A stretch of 64,000 nt of DNA from an uncultured Lysobacter sp. (lineage in GTDB: Bacteria > Pseudomonadota > Gammaproteobacteria > Xanthomonadales > Xanthomonadaceae). The stretch covers positions 54,629-118,628 of the forward strand of contig CAMLID010000004.1 of the NCBI GenBank assembly GCA_946480055.1. Reading direction: 5' to 3'. The notes under the pieces were generated by a model. That model searched no databases. It saw nothing but the letters and a program-made list of their open reading frames with translations, and was not told where the DNA came from. Each line of letters begins with the position of its first letter. The stretch's first letter is position 1. Positions 1-8,677 of this stretch are shown piece by piece. A program made the position numbers and the translations under genes.

Positions 1-1
1 G

Positions 2-1141
2 CTGGCCGACGCGGACGTCGCCGCGAAGATGCAGGTCCGGCATCTTTCCTGCGCCTGCGCCGGGCTGCCTTACCGCAACCTCGATTGGGAGTTCGCTCCG
101 CCCGACGCGCCGGCGTCCATCGTGTTCGACATCCTCAGCCGGATGCGCCCTACCAGCGCCTTCGGCAGCAGCTATCAGTACACCAATCCGCCGGCCGCCG
201 CCGCGGGCTACCTGGGCGGCCATGTCGCCTATCCCGATCTGGAGCTCGGCCACGCCTACGACCGGGCGATGGCGACGCGGGTGTTCGAACCGCTGGGCAT
301 GACGCGCACCACCTTCGACTTCGACCGGGCCATGCGCGGCAACTTCGCGCGCTCGCACGGCGTGGGCCTGGACGGCGGCATCGCCCTCGTCGATCCGAGG
401 CGGGACCGTCAGATGCACGCCGTGCGCCCCACCGGCGGCGCATGGAGCAACGTCAACGATCTGCTCGCCTACCTGACATTGGAATTGAACGGCGGGCGGT
501 TTCCCGACGGCCGACGCCATCTCTCGGAAGCGGCGTTGCACGAACGGTGGAAGCCGCAGATCGGCACCGGCGGGCAATCCTGGTACGGGCTGGGCCTGGA
601 CACCGACGTATCGAACGGCACCCCGATGCTGTACCACGGCGGCCGCCTGTACGGGCAGCGCAGCAATATGGTCTGGTGGCCCGAGCACGACGTCGGCCTG
701 GTCGTCCTGATGAACTCCAGCACCGGCAACGTGCTGATGGATGCCATGCCGAGGAAGCTGATGGAGGTCCTGTTCGACGGACAACCCGAAGCCGACAGCA
801 TGGTGGCCGCCGCCGCGGCCACCGAGCGCGAACAGCGCGAAGTCCGGCGCCGGCAATGGACGTTCCCGGTCGACCGCGAACACGCCGCCTTGCTGGCGTC
901 GCGCTATCGCAACGAACGGCTAGGCGAGCTGCGCGTGGAGCGATCCCAGGGCAAGCTGCGCTTCCGCTTCGACGCCTGGGACATGCCGGTCGCCTCGCGC
1001 CGCAGCGCCGATGGCGTCGTCGAATTCATCGGCGCGATCCCCAGCCCGCCACCGCCGTTGGTCGCCGGCAGTTCCCCGTCCGGGCGGACGCTGCGCTTGC
1101 GGGATGCGCAGAACGAGTATGTGTTCACTGAAGTGGATTGA
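2..1141 (+). CDS. Serine hydrolase of the class C beta-lactamase family, 5' end outside the window
   Basis: The open frame runs in from the window edge, so the N-terminus and the SxxK catalytic motif are missing. The visible part has the family's second motif as YTN (in SSYQYTNPPA), the FEPLGMTRT segment that follows the catalytic half, and a late HGG that takes the place of the KTG box, followed by VVLMNSST. This is the pattern of penicillin-binding-protein-like esterases and D-amino-acid peptidases of the beta-lactamase superfamily. The last 110 residues form a separate beta-rich tail common in these enzymes. Substrate cannot be told. It ends 118 bp before a convergent hydrolase gene. Confidence 0.8.
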   Translation: MADADVAAKMQVRHLSCACAGLPYRNLDWEFAPPDAPASIVFDILSRMRPTSAFGSSYQYTNPPAAAAGYLGGHVAYPDLELGHAYDRAMATRVFEPLGMTRTTFDFDRAMRGNFARSHGVGLDGGIALVDPRRDRQMHAVRPTGGAWSNVNDLLAYLTLELNGGRFPDGRRHLSEAALHERWKPQIGTGGQSWYGLGLDTDVSNGTPMLYHGGRLYGQRSNMVWWPEHDVGLVVLMNSSTGNVLMDAMPRKLMEVLFDGQPEADSMVAAAAATEREQREVRRRQWTFPVDREHAALLASRYRNERLGELRVERSQGKLRFRFDAWDMPVASRRSADGVVEFIGAIPSPPPPLVAGSSPSGRTLRLRDAQNEYVFTEVD

Positions 1142-1258
1142 GGCGGTTCTGCCGCGCGCGAAGGACGAGCCGCCGATGGCGTTGTCAGCCCCTGACTGAG
1201 AACGGACATTGACCTGAGTGACCGCCCGAAACGGACAGACAGGCGACCACGGAACGCC

Positions 1259-2125
1259 TCAAGCCTCCAAGAACTCCAACGCCTTTTTCACGAAGGCCTC
1301 GTGCCGCTGAAAGATCCCGCCATGCCCTGCGTCCTCATAGAGAACGAGTTCGGCGTTCGGCAAGCGGCGCGCCAAGTCGACCGAGTTGCTGCTGGGCACC
1401 ATCTTGTCGTGATCGCCATTGGCCACCAGCACCGGATGACCAATGCGAGACAGGTCGGCCGCAGGCTGACGCCCCCAGGCATGGATGGCCTTCAGTTGCG
1501 CGAGGAAGGCCGGGATCGAGACCGGCCGGTCGCGGTGTTCGCTGCGCTCGCTCAGCCGCACCAGGAACTCGCGCGCCGCGCGACGGCCGTTGCGGGTCGT
1601 GGTGAAGAACAGGTGGTATTCGGGGTGCTTGAGGGAGAGCGCGGCCTTGATCATGTCGCGGACGGTGATCGACGTTACCCTGTCGATGCCCGTTCCCCCG
1701 GCCGGCCCGGTTCCCGCCAGGATGAGCTTCCTGACCAATTGCGGTTCTTCCTGCGCGATCACCTGAGAAATGAAACCGCCCAGCGAAAAGCCGAGCAGGT
1801 CGACCTGAGCGAAGCCGAGGGCCCGGATGAAAGCCACCGCATCGCGCGCCATCGCCTCCACCGTAGCGGGCGTCTTGCCCGCGGATGCGCCGACGCCCCG
1901 GTTGTCGAAGACGATGACGCGGCGTTTCGCGGCGATGCCGTCGACGACCCGCGGATCCCATCGGTCGAGTTCCGCGGCCAGGTGATTGAAGAAGACGATC
2001 GGCACTCCGGTGTCAGGCCCGAGTTGCCGATAGGCGAAGCCGCTCCCATCGACATCGGCGTGGAGGGTCGGTGCATTCCGCCACACGATGTTCGGGGCGG
2101 TTCTCGATGGTTCGTGCGCGCTCAT
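1259..2125 (-). CDS. Alpha/beta-fold hydrolase
   Basis: An alpha/beta hydrolase of about 288 residues. The nucleophile elbow GFSLGG sits near residue 115, after the oxyanion-hole region VFFNHLAAELDRWDP and the strand RRVIVFDNRGVG. The catalytic Asp lies in NGDHDKM and the His in DAGHGG near the C-terminus. The ATG at 2125 is preferred because GAGG lies 8 nt upstream. A GTG at 2134 would overlap the stop of the upstream reductase. It is the last gene of a four-gene operon reading leftward from 4699, so it probably handles a product of those reductases. The natural substrate is unknown. Confidence 0.85.
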   Translation of the reverse strand: MSAHEPSRTAPNIVWRNAPTLHADVDGSGFAYRQLGPDTGVPIVFFNHLAAELDRWDPRVVDGIAAKRRVIVFDNRGVGASAGKTPATVEAMARDAVAFIRALGFAQVDLLGFSLGGFISQVIAQEEPQLVRKLILAGTGPAGGTGIDRVTSITVRDMIKAALSLKHPEYHLFFTTTRNGRRAAREFLVRLSERSEHRDRPVSIPAFLAQLKAIHAWGRQPAADLSRIGHPVLVANGDHDKMVPSSNSVDLARRLPNAELVLYEDAGHGGIFQRHEAFVKKALEFLEA

Positions 2126-2130
2126 GTCGC

Positions 2131-3132
2131 TCACCTCAACTTGACGACGACCTTGCCTTTGACCCGCCCCGTCGCGAGATAGTCCATCGCCTCATTGGTG
2201 GCCTGGAACGGGAAGACCCGATCCACGATCGGGCGGACGATGCCGGATTCGATCAGCGAGGTGATCTTGCCCAGCTGCTCGCCGTTCGCCCGCATGAAGA
2301 CGAACGAATAGCCGACGCCGTGCCGTTTGGCCTTGCTGCGGATGCCGAAGCTCAGCAGGCGCGTGACCTGCCGCAGGAACCCGTTCAGGCCGCTCTCCCT
2401 GGCGAACGCGACATCCGGCGGGCCGGAGATGGAAATGAGCATGCCCCCGGGTTTCAGCACCTTGAGCGACTGCTCCAGCGTGTCCTTGCCCAGACTGTTC
2501 AGGACCACGTCGTAGCCGTTCAGGACCTTCGTGTAGTCCTCTTTCTTGTAGTCGACGACGACGTCCGCACCGAGGCTTCTGACCAGGTCGACGTTCTCCG
2601 TACTGGTGGTCGTCGCCACCGTCGCGCCGAGGTGCTTGGCCAACTGGATCGCGAACGTGCCGACCCCGCCGGAACCGGCGTGGATCAGGACCTTCTGTCC
2701 CCGCTTCAGCTCGGCTCGATCGATCAGCACCTGCCACGCGGTCAGGCCCACCAGCGGGATCGAGGCGGCCTCTTCCATGCTGAGATTGCCGGGTTTCAAC
2801 GCCAGGTCGGCTTCGTCGATGGCGATGAATTCCGCGAGCGTCCCGATCCGATCCTGGCTCGGCCGCGCATACACCTCGTCGCCGGGCTTGAAGCCTCGAA
2901 CCTTCGACCCGACCCGGACCACGACGCCGGCGACGTCGTTGCCCAGAATCAGCGGCAAGCGATACGGCAGGATGAGCTTGAACTCGCCGTCCCGGATCTT
3001 GGCATCCAGCTGGTTCAAACCGGCCGCGTGCACGGCGACCAGGACATCACGGTCGCGCACTTCCGGTTCCGGCATATCGCCCAGGCGCAATGCGGATTGC
3101 TTCTTGTAGCGATCGAGGATGTACGCCTTCAT
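2131..3132 (-). CDS. NADP-dependent zinc-free alcohol/quinone oxidoreductase (MDR family)
   Basis: A 333-aa medium-chain dehydrogenase/reductase. The N-terminal GroES-like fold contains GNDVAGVVVRVG. The Rossmann fold shows HAGSGGVGTFAIQLAKHLGA near residue 150, the quinone-reductase form of the NADP motif. No zinc-ligand cluster is visible, which fits NADPH:quinone reductase or crotonyl-reductase-like enzymes. The start overlaps the stop of the upstream SDR by 4 bp (ATGA), which implies translational coupling. Likely role: reduction of quinones or reactive enones under control of the adjacent TetR regulator. Confidence 0.88.
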   Translation of the reverse strand: MKAYILDRYKKQSALRLGDMPEPEVRDRDVLVAVHAAGLNQLDAKIRDGEFKLILPYRLPLILGNDVAGVVVRVGSKVRGFKPGDEVYARPSQDRIGTLAEFIAIDEADLALKPGNLSMEEAASIPLVGLTAWQVLIDRAELKRGQKVLIHAGSGGVGTFAIQLAKHLGATVATTTSTENVDLVRSLGADVVVDYKKEDYTKVLNGYDVVLNSLGKDTLEQSLKVLKPGGMLISISGPPDVAFARESGLNGFLRQVTRLLSFGIRSKAKRHGVGYSFVFMRANGEQLGKITSLIESGIVRPIVDRVFPFQATNEAMDYLATGRVKGKVVVKLR

Positions 3133-4001
3133 GATGCTTTCTCTGATGTCCGCTGGAGCGACGAGTTAGCCGTAGTGGACGTGATAACCGCTGCAAGCCG
3201 CAGATTTTTCCTGATCCCGTCGTCCACGATGGCAGCGGGCGCGAATCGCCTGAGCAACTGCAGACGGCTCGCACGAGCACCGGCGGGGTAGCGGAGTTTG
3301 GGTTTCGCCGCGACGGCGGCCTTGAGCACCGTGTCTGCCACGATGTCCGGCTGATCGGCGGTCTCGATCAGCTCCCTGAGTCTGGCGCCGACGGCGGCGC
3401 GCACCTCGCGGTACGTATCGAGCTTCGCGTCGGGCTCCAACAGGTTGGCGTCGAACTGAGTGTTCGTATTTGCGGGTTCGATGATCGACACCCGGATGCC
3501 CTGGTTGCGCAGCTCGTGATCCAGCGATTCGGAATAACCCTCTACCGCGTGCTTCGTGGCTGCATAGAGCGCCATGTACGGCATCGGCAGGAAGCCGAAT
3601 ATCGAACCGATGTTGACGATGCGGCCGCCGCCGTTGCGGCGCATGTGCGGTACGACGGCGCGGGTCATGCGCACGATGCCGAAGAAGTTCGTATCGAAGA
3701 TGGAACGGGCCTGATCGATCGAGCTTTCTTTCGCTCCGGCCGGCGCCACGCTGAAGCCGGCGTTGTTCACCAGCAGGTCGATGCGGCCTTCCAGGCGGAT
3801 CAACTGGCTGACGGCGGCGTCGACGGATTCGTCGCTGGTCACATCGAGCGGGAGCATGCGGAACGCTTGCCGGCCCGCCTGCGCACCGCGCCTGCTGGTG
3901 CCGTAGACCGTATAACCGGCTTTCGCCAGCCGCTCCGCCGTGGCCTGGCCGATGCCCGACGAGGCGCCTGTGACGAGCGCGACCGATCCCTTGACGTTCA
4001 T
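3129..4001 (-). CDS. Short-chain dehydrogenase/reductase (SDR)
   Basis: A classical SDR of 290 aa. TGASSGIG at residues 12-19 is the cofactor glycine motif, NNAG stabilises the central sheet, and the active site is YAATK with an upstream Ser (NIGSIFGF). The C-terminus is extended by some 40 residues compared with a minimal SDR. It overlaps both neighbours by 4 bp (ATGA at 3998-4001 and 3129-3132), so the genes form a tightly coupled operon. Substrate cannot be inferred. Confidence 0.9.
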   Translation of the reverse strand: MNVKGSVALVTGASSGIGQATAERLAKAGYTVYGTSRRGAQAGRQAFRMLPLDVTSDESVDAAVSQLIRLEGRIDLLVNNAGFSVAPAGAKESSIDQARSIFDTNFFGIVRMTRAVVPHMRRNGGGRIVNIGSIFGFLPMPYMALYAATKHAVEGYSESLDHELRNQGIRVSIIEPANTNTQFDANLLEPDAKLDTYREVRAAVGARLRELIETADQPDIVADTVLKAAVAAKPKLRYPAGARASRLQLLRRFAPAAIVDDGIRKNLRLAAVITSTTANSSLQRTSEKAS

Positions 4002-4699
4002 GACGATGCTCCGATGTACACGCGCGGCTGCGCGACCAGCCCGGCATGCACGTGGTGGGTGGTGGGATCGGCCAGCAGCTCGGGCTGCCCGGCCGCCAGC
4101 GCGGCGATCGCCTGTTGCACCAGATCCTCGGGAGCGATCTTCTCTCCCGGCACGCCGCGGCCCATGTCGGTGTCGATGACCGCTGAATGCACCGCCAGCA
4201 GCTCGGTGCCCTGCACCTTCAACTCTTGCCGCAGCGCATTGCCCAAGGCCCAGCCCGCGGCCTTGGAGGCGCTATAGCCGCCGGTGCCCGGCATCGTGAG
4301 CCAGCTCAGCACCGACAACACATTAATAACGGCGCCGCCGTTACCGGCCAGGATGGGCGCGAACGCCTGCACCAGCCGCAGCGGCCCGACCGCGTTGGTC
4401 TCGAACTGGCGATGCAGCGCGTCGATCGCATTCGGATCGAGCAACGATCCGAATTCGGCGATGCCGGCGTTGTTGACGAGCAGCGTTACGTCGCCCAGCT
4501 CGCGCGCTAGTGCAGCGACCTGCTCCGGCTGTGTGACGTCCAGTCGCACCGGCACCACGCCGGGCAAGCGGACGCTGGCTGGGTCGCGCGCCGCGGCATA
4601 GACCTTGGTCGCGCCCGCTGCGAGCAGACCGCGCGCGAATGCGGCGCCGAGGCCGCGATTGGCGCCGGTGACCAGCGCGATGGAACCTTCGATCTTCAT
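3998..4699 (-). CDS. Short-chain dehydrogenase/reductase (SDR), first gene of operon
   Basis: A 233-aa SDR with TGANRGLG at residues 13-20, NNAG, and the YSASK catalytic pair. It is the first gene of the leftward operon 4699 to 1259. About 85 bp upstream lies a 16-bp inverted repeat (4785-4800) nearly identical to one at the start of the TetR gene at 5419. The operon is therefore very likely repressed by that regulator and induced by its ligand. Confidence 0.9.
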   Translation of the reverse strand: MKIEGSIALVTGANRGLGAAFARGLLAAGATKVYAAARDPASVRLPGVVPVRLDVTQPEQVAALARELGDVTLLVNNAGIAEFGSLLDPNAIDALHRQFETNAVGPLRLVQAFAPILAGNGGAVINVLSVLSWLTMPGTGGYSASKAAGWALGNALRQELKVQGTELLAVHSAVIDTDMGRGVPGEKIAPEDLVQQAIAALAAGQPELLADPTTHHVHAGLVAQPRVYIGASS

Positions 4700-4784
4700 T
4701 GGGGGAACCCTTTCAGTGTGAGGTGGCGACGAATGCGATGACCGGCGGCGCTGAACGCCGACATGGATGCGGAGGGCCTAATCT

Positions 4785-4800
4785 TATGACGATCATCATA
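4785..4800. promoter_or_regulatory. Probable TetR operator upstream of the SDR operon
   Basis: The inverted repeat TATGACGATCATCATA lies between the TetR gene (ends 4838) and the SDR gene (starts 4699). It matches the site at 5419-5434 in 14 of 16 positions, including both TATGA/TCATA outer arms. Two matching sites flanking one regulator gene are the usual sign of its operator. Confidence 0.65.
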
Positions 4801-4837
4801 TTGAAGCGCGAACGAAAGACCCTGTTGTCCGGCAGGG

Positions 4838-5419
4838 TCAGGAATGAGTGGGAATAAGCTGCTTCAGCGCGGCTTCGCGCAGCCCGTCGGACAGCTTGGG
4901 ATCGTCGACGGCACGCGCCAGCACCAACGCACCGACCATCGCCGCGATGCTGAAGAGCGCGCGTTCGTGCGCGGCCGGCTGCCCCCAGTCGGGCGACTGG
5001 CGACTGACGAGATCGATCATCTCCTTGATGCGACGCGTGGCGGCGCGCCTGACCTCGGGTGCCTGGCGCGGCATCTCCGAGCCCAGCGCCGCCGTGGCGC
5101 AGCCGGTTTCGATCGATTCGAGGTGCTCCTTCGAGAGATAGGCCTGCATCATGGCCGGCAACGCCTCCTGCGGCGGCAGGCTGGCGGCGATGCGCTCCAT
5201 CATCGCCACACTTTCGCCGCCGGCGCGATCGGCGGCTTCGGCCAGCATCGCCTCGCGCGACGGGAAGTGGGCATAGAAGCCGCCATGCGTCAGACCGGCC
5301 GCTTTCATGATGTCCGCGACGCCGGTGCCGTTGTAGCCGCTGCGCCGGATAGCGCGCGCGGCGGCGTCGACGATGCGATCGTGCGTGACTTCTTTGGAAC
5401 GGGCGACGGCCTTTTTCAT
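4838..5419 (-). CDS. TetR/AcrR family transcriptional regulator
   Basis: The N-terminal TetR DNA-binding domain runs from about residue 10 to 57, with the recognition helix region GVADIMKAAGLTHGGFYAHF. The rest is a helical ligand-binding domain with METGCATAA-like features (IETGCATAALGSE). The ATG at 5419 (MKKAVARS) is preferred over the longer frame to 5482, because the operator palindrome begins exactly at this codon. The protein probably represses both itself and the SDR/MDR/hydrolase operon, responding to an electrophile or quinone. The ligand is unknown. Confidence 0.88.
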   Translation of the reverse strand: MKKAVARSKEVTHDRIVDAAARAIRRSGYNGTGVADIMKAAGLTHGGFYAHFPSREAMLAEAADRAGGESVAMMERIAASLPPQEALPAMMQAYLSKEHLESIETGCATAALGSEMPRQAPEVRRAATRRIKEMIDLVSRQSPDWGQPAAHERALFSIAAMVGALVLARAVDDPKLSDGLREAALKQLIPTHS

Positions 5420-5434
5420 ATGATGCTCATCATA
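5419..5434. promoter_or_regulatory. Probable TetR autoregulatory operator
   Basis: TATGATGCTCATCATA has 7-bp arms around a 2-bp centre. It abuts the TetR start codon and matches the site at 4785-4800. Binding here would block the regulator's own translation-initiation region or promoter. Confidence 0.6.
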
Positions 5435-5626
5435 CATCATTCCAGGGCATGGCGCAAGGGGGTCTTCTGCCCCAGGTCGCATGTTCCAGAGGGGGGTTTT
5501 TCAGGCCGCCCACGCCCCACCTATTTGGCCGAAAGCAGTCGCGCGGGCGCCCTACTCGCGCTGTCCGCGGCCAGATCGGCCATGACGACGTGCGACGGCG
5601 GATCCCAAGGTCGAATGGATCCGCCT

Positions 5627-6409
5627 CTACGGGACCTCGATCGAGATGTTGGCCCGTTCGGTGCCCGGCGTGTCGGACAGCGTCGCCCAGAAATCCGTGC
5701 TGCGCATCCAGGGCTGCAGGCCCATGGGAAAGTCCCGGCTTGGAATCGGCGGCAGCTCGGCCGCCGTGAAATCGTTGCCGTAAGGCACCAAGGGTTTGGT
5801 CACGTCAGGGTTCTGGATGTGGGGACGCAGCTTGTTCAGGGCGACGTTCCAGTTGTCGAGCAGGTCCTTGCGCGTGATCGGGCCGCCGGGTTTGTCGGCC
5901 GTGGGGTGCAACGCCCGCTGGTGAAAGGCCGTCACCGCCTGCCCCGCCGGCGTCGCCTTGAACGCGGTCCACGCGTTGAACGCGGGGTTGCCGAACGTGA
6001 CGACAGCTTCGATCTTGCCCTTGGCGAACGCCGCCTCCAGCCACTGGTGGCGATAGGCCTGAATGCCCGGATCGTTCAAGTGCGGCAGCGCCATGTTCTG
6101 GTTGAAGATGCCGTATACGAACGCGTTGATCATCAGATAGCTCTTCGAGAAACCCAGCTTCTCGACGAAGCCCTGCACGCGGCGGCCGGCCTGGCCCGAC
6201 AGGATGCGGCGCGTGACCGCTTCGGTCTGCGCAGGGTCCTGGCCGATGACCAGCAGACGCGCGGTGCCGTTGGCGCGGCCGCGGTAGAAAATGGGGCCCC
6301 AGAGCGAACGGAAGCCGTCCGCGCCCCTGTACACCGTATCGTCGGGATACTTCTGGCACAGCGTCCGGAACTTGCCCGTAGGCCCGGTATCGAACGGGTC
6401 CGTGTTCAT
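5627..6409 (-). CDS. Uracil-DNA glycosylase superfamily protein
   Basis: About 260 aa. LLVIGQDPAQTE near residue 57 is motif A of the uracil-DNA glycosylase fold (GQDP), with FGNPAFNAW as the second conserved strand and a late ALHPTADK region. The enzyme would excise uracil or a damaged base. The family also includes inactive members, so catalysis is not certain. The ATG at 6409 has GGAGG 5 nt upstream, better than the in-frame ATG at 6421. The stop lies 207 bp from the TetR gene and the gene is monocistronic. Confidence 0.8.
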   Translation of the reverse strand: MNTDPFDTGPTGKFRTLCQKYPDDTVYRGADGFRSLWGPIFYRGRANGTARLLVIGQDPAQTEAVTRRILSGQAGRRVQGFVEKLGFSKSYLMINAFVYGIFNQNMALPHLNDPGIQAYRHQWLEAAFAKGKIEAVVTFGNPAFNAWTAFKATPAGQAVTAFHQRALHPTADKPGGPITRKDLLDNWNVALNKLRPHIQNPDVTKPLVPYGNDFTAAELPPIPSRDFPMGLQPWMRSTDFWATLSDTPGTERANISIEVP

Positions 6410-6523
6410 CGTGGCCTCCATGGCTCTGCGGTGTCGCTATCTTGGAACGCGATCTTTCCCGGTCAGCGGCCATGGCGGAAGCTGAAGAGCGGCATGCCAC
6501 GACTGGGATAGGCCAATAGACAG

Positions 6524-6684
6524 AAGACCCGGATGCCCTCTATCAGACGCCACCCGTTCACCTTCAGCCCTGGTGGTGCACCCGCTGGCCCGAGCCTCTC
6601 CAAGAGCCCGCAGACGCACACCCCATAACAGCCCGCCTCGGAAGGGGCCGCTTAGGGGCTAGAAGAAAGTGGGCGTCCCGATCG
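6524..6684. mobile_element. MITE-like element, subfamily A (copy 1)
   Basis: A 160-bp element with the left terminal repeat in degenerate form (GACCCGGATGCCC) and the right end GAAAGTGGGCGTCCCGATC. The interior carries the subfamily A block with TTCAGCCCTGGTGGTGC. It has no coding capacity. It is flanked by the glycosylase and serine hydrolase genes. Confidence 0.7.
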
Positions 6685-6734
6685 CCTCGCCTCTCTAGCT
6701 ATGTGGCCGAAGAAGCAGCCGTGTCCTCTGAGCG

Positions 6735-7943
6735 TCAACGGTAGCCGTCTAGGTTTAGCAACCGACTGGCGATGCTTTTGATTGCCGACTTGCCTTGGCT
6801 CGAGGCTGTCGCATTGGAGAGAAGAGCAACGCCAGACCGGCTTGCGGGGTCCAGATAGACGGCCGTGAAAACGCCCGGATCGCCACCCCAGTGGTTGGGC
6901 TTCACCGCGCCATCCAATAGCGAACCCATCCAGCCCAGGCCTTGACCGGTCAGCCAATCGGGCAACCCCTTTGGCGTCTGCATGTCCAGCATCCGCGCCA
7001 TGGTTTCCGGCTTGAGGATCCTGACGCTCTGAGCGGCACCGCCATTGGCGGAGGCGGCCACGAAGCGCGTGATGTCGGCCACGGAGGAACGCAGCATGCC
7101 GACCGGCCAATCCGGAAAACCAACGGGCTCCACCGGTGTCGGAACACCATCGATGATGTCGTAAGGCGTCGCGCTCTGTCGCTTGGGCGTATCGCTGAGT
7201 TTCCAGTAGGTATCGCGCATGGCCAACGGCGCGAAGATCCGCTCGCGGGTCTGCTGGCGCATATCCTTACCGCCGATTCGGCCGGCGAGAAAGCCGAGCA
7301 AGGCATAGCCGACATTGCTGTAGTCCCATGTCGAACCAGGTATCGCCTTCGTAAAGCATTTCTCGCTGGAATAAGCCGGCCCAGTCGGCACAAGATAGTT
7401 CTTCAGGAAATCGGACAGCGGCAACGTCGCATCACGGCCTGGCTGACGAAACTCGATTTCGTAGTACTTGACGTCCGACAGGCTGGAGGTATGCGTCAGA
7501 AGCTGACGAAAGGTGATCGGCGCAGTCGGGTGGTTCGGATTGTTGAGAGGGAAATCGAGATGAGGGGCCACTGGCTCGTCCAGCGTCAATCGCCCGTCTT
7601 CGGCGAATTGCATGATGGCCGTGGCGGTCACCGTCTTCGTGATCGAAGCGATGTGGAACAGCGTATCGGCGGTCACAAGCCGACGCTTCCCGATGTCGGC
7701 ATAGCCATAGCCCCGCACGAGGCGAACCGTGCCTTCCCGGGCCAAACCCACGGCCAATCCCGGGATGTTGGCCATGCGCATTTGCTCAGCGACGAAAGCA
7801 TCGAATGCGTCGGGCATCGTGGAATGACCACTTCTTTTCTTGCCCACGGCCGGCAAGGCAAGAGCGGCGAGCCCGGCATCCATCAGCCTCATCAGTCTGC
7901 GCCGTTGCGCCAGAAAAACATCGGAGGTATCGAGGTCTATCAC
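6735..7943 (-). CDS. Serine hydrolase of the class C beta-lactamase family
   Basis: All three active-site motifs are visible: SITK (SxxK, in FHIASITKTVT), YSN (in WDYSNVGYALL) and HWGG late in the chain. I start at GTG 7943, which has AAAGGG 8 nt upstream and a following RRRLMRLMDAGLAALALP stretch that looks like an export signal. An in-frame start at 8060 would add about 39 unlikely residues and reach the operator. Probable periplasmic peptidase or esterase, not necessarily a resistance enzyme. It diverges from a MarR gene across a perfect palindrome, so it is probably MarR-controlled. Confidence 0.82.
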   Translation of the reverse strand: MIDLDTSDVFLAQRRRLMRLMDAGLAALALPAVGKKRSGHSTMPDAFDAFVAEQMRMANIPGLAVGLAREGTVRLVRGYGYADIGKRRLVTADTLFHIASITKTVTATAIMQFAEDGRLTLDEPVAPHLDFPLNNPNHPTAPITFRQLLTHTSSLSDVKYYEIEFRQPGRDATLPLSDFLKNYLVPTGPAYSSEKCFTKAIPGSTWDYSNVGYALLGFLAGRIGGKDMRQQTRERIFAPLAMRDTYWKLSDTPKRQSATPYDIIDGVPTPVEPVGFPDWPVGMLRSSVADITRFVAASANGGAAQSVRILKPETMARMLDMQTPKGLPDWLTGQGLGWMGSLLDGAVKPNHWGGDPGVFTAVYLDPASRSGVALLSNATASSQGKSAIKSIASRLLNLDGYR

Positions 7944-8064
7944 GTACTTAGCCCTTTGTGAGGTGAGCAACGGCTTTACGCAAAAAGCAGGAAAGACCTG
8001 GATCGGCCTGTATGCGGGGGAGCAGCCCTGCCATCGAGTTGCGCGGCAGGCCCTCCCCAATTAA

Positions 8065-8082
8065 TATGTAGGCGCCTACATA
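8065..8082. promoter_or_regulatory. Probable MarR operator (perfect 18-bp palindrome)
   Basis: TATGTAGGCGCCTACATA is perfectly self-complementary. It sits 13 bp before the MarR start codon and between the divergent MarR and serine hydrolase genes, the classical position for a MarR dimer site controlling both. Confidence 0.7.
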
Positions 8083-8095
8083 AAGTGTCAAGCCC

Positions 8096-8599
8096 ATGAC
8101 CGATGCCAGAACGGAGCTGAGCAACTACACCTCTCGCGCAGGCGGTGCCGCCATAGGTGCGAGACTTCGACGCCTCTCTGAACGGATCGATCGAGAAGCC
8201 GCCCAGTTCTATGCCGAGCAAGGTGTGGAGTTCGAACAGCGTTGGTACGGCACGCTGAACCTGCTGGACCAATTCGGCTCGCTCACGGTGGGAGAGCTAG
8301 CCGAGGCTTTGGGCATCAGCCATGTTTCGGTGAGCCAGACACGTGACTCACTGCATAAAGCCGGATTTGTCGAAACAACGGCGGATCCGGAAGACGCGCG
8401 TCGCAGGATGCTCCGTCTTTCGAAGAAGGGGCGAACCTTGGTGAATCGCTTGAGGCCTACATGGACCGCCTTATCGGCGGCGGCCGAAGCGCTGGATCGG
8501 GAGGCGGGAGGAGTAGTAGCAATGCTTGATCGATTGGAACGCGCGCTCGAAAAGCAATCGATCGGCGACCGCGCGCGTTTGTGCAAGGGGGCCGATTAG
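8096..8599 (+). CDS. MarR family transcriptional regulator
   Basis: A 167-aa winged-helix protein. LTVGELAEALGISHVSVSQT (residues 64-83) is the helix-turn-helix and TADPEDARRRMLRLSKKG is the wing with its Asp/Arg pair. Flanking helices make the dimer interface. The gene lies directly downstream of a perfect palindrome and diverges from a beta-lactamase-family hydrolase that is probably its target. Confidence 0.88.
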   Translation: MTDARTELSNYTSRAGGAAIGARLRRLSERIDREAAQFYAEQGVEFEQRWYGTLNLLDQFGSLTVGELAEALGISHVSVSQTRDSLHKAGFVETTADPEDARRRMLRLSKKGRTLVNRLRPTWTALSAAAEALDREAGGVVAMLDRLERALEKQSIGDRARLCKGAD

Positions 8600-8677
8600 C
8601 ACACCTCTCCGATTGAGATGCGAGTTCGAGGCTTGAACGTCAAATCGACGATCCAGTTCATAAGCACGTACTCGATG

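Noticed and set aside
4844..6511. A 555-codon plus-strand frame across TetR and the glycosylase
   Set aside because: It runs antisense through two well-supported genes and contains no recognisable domain.
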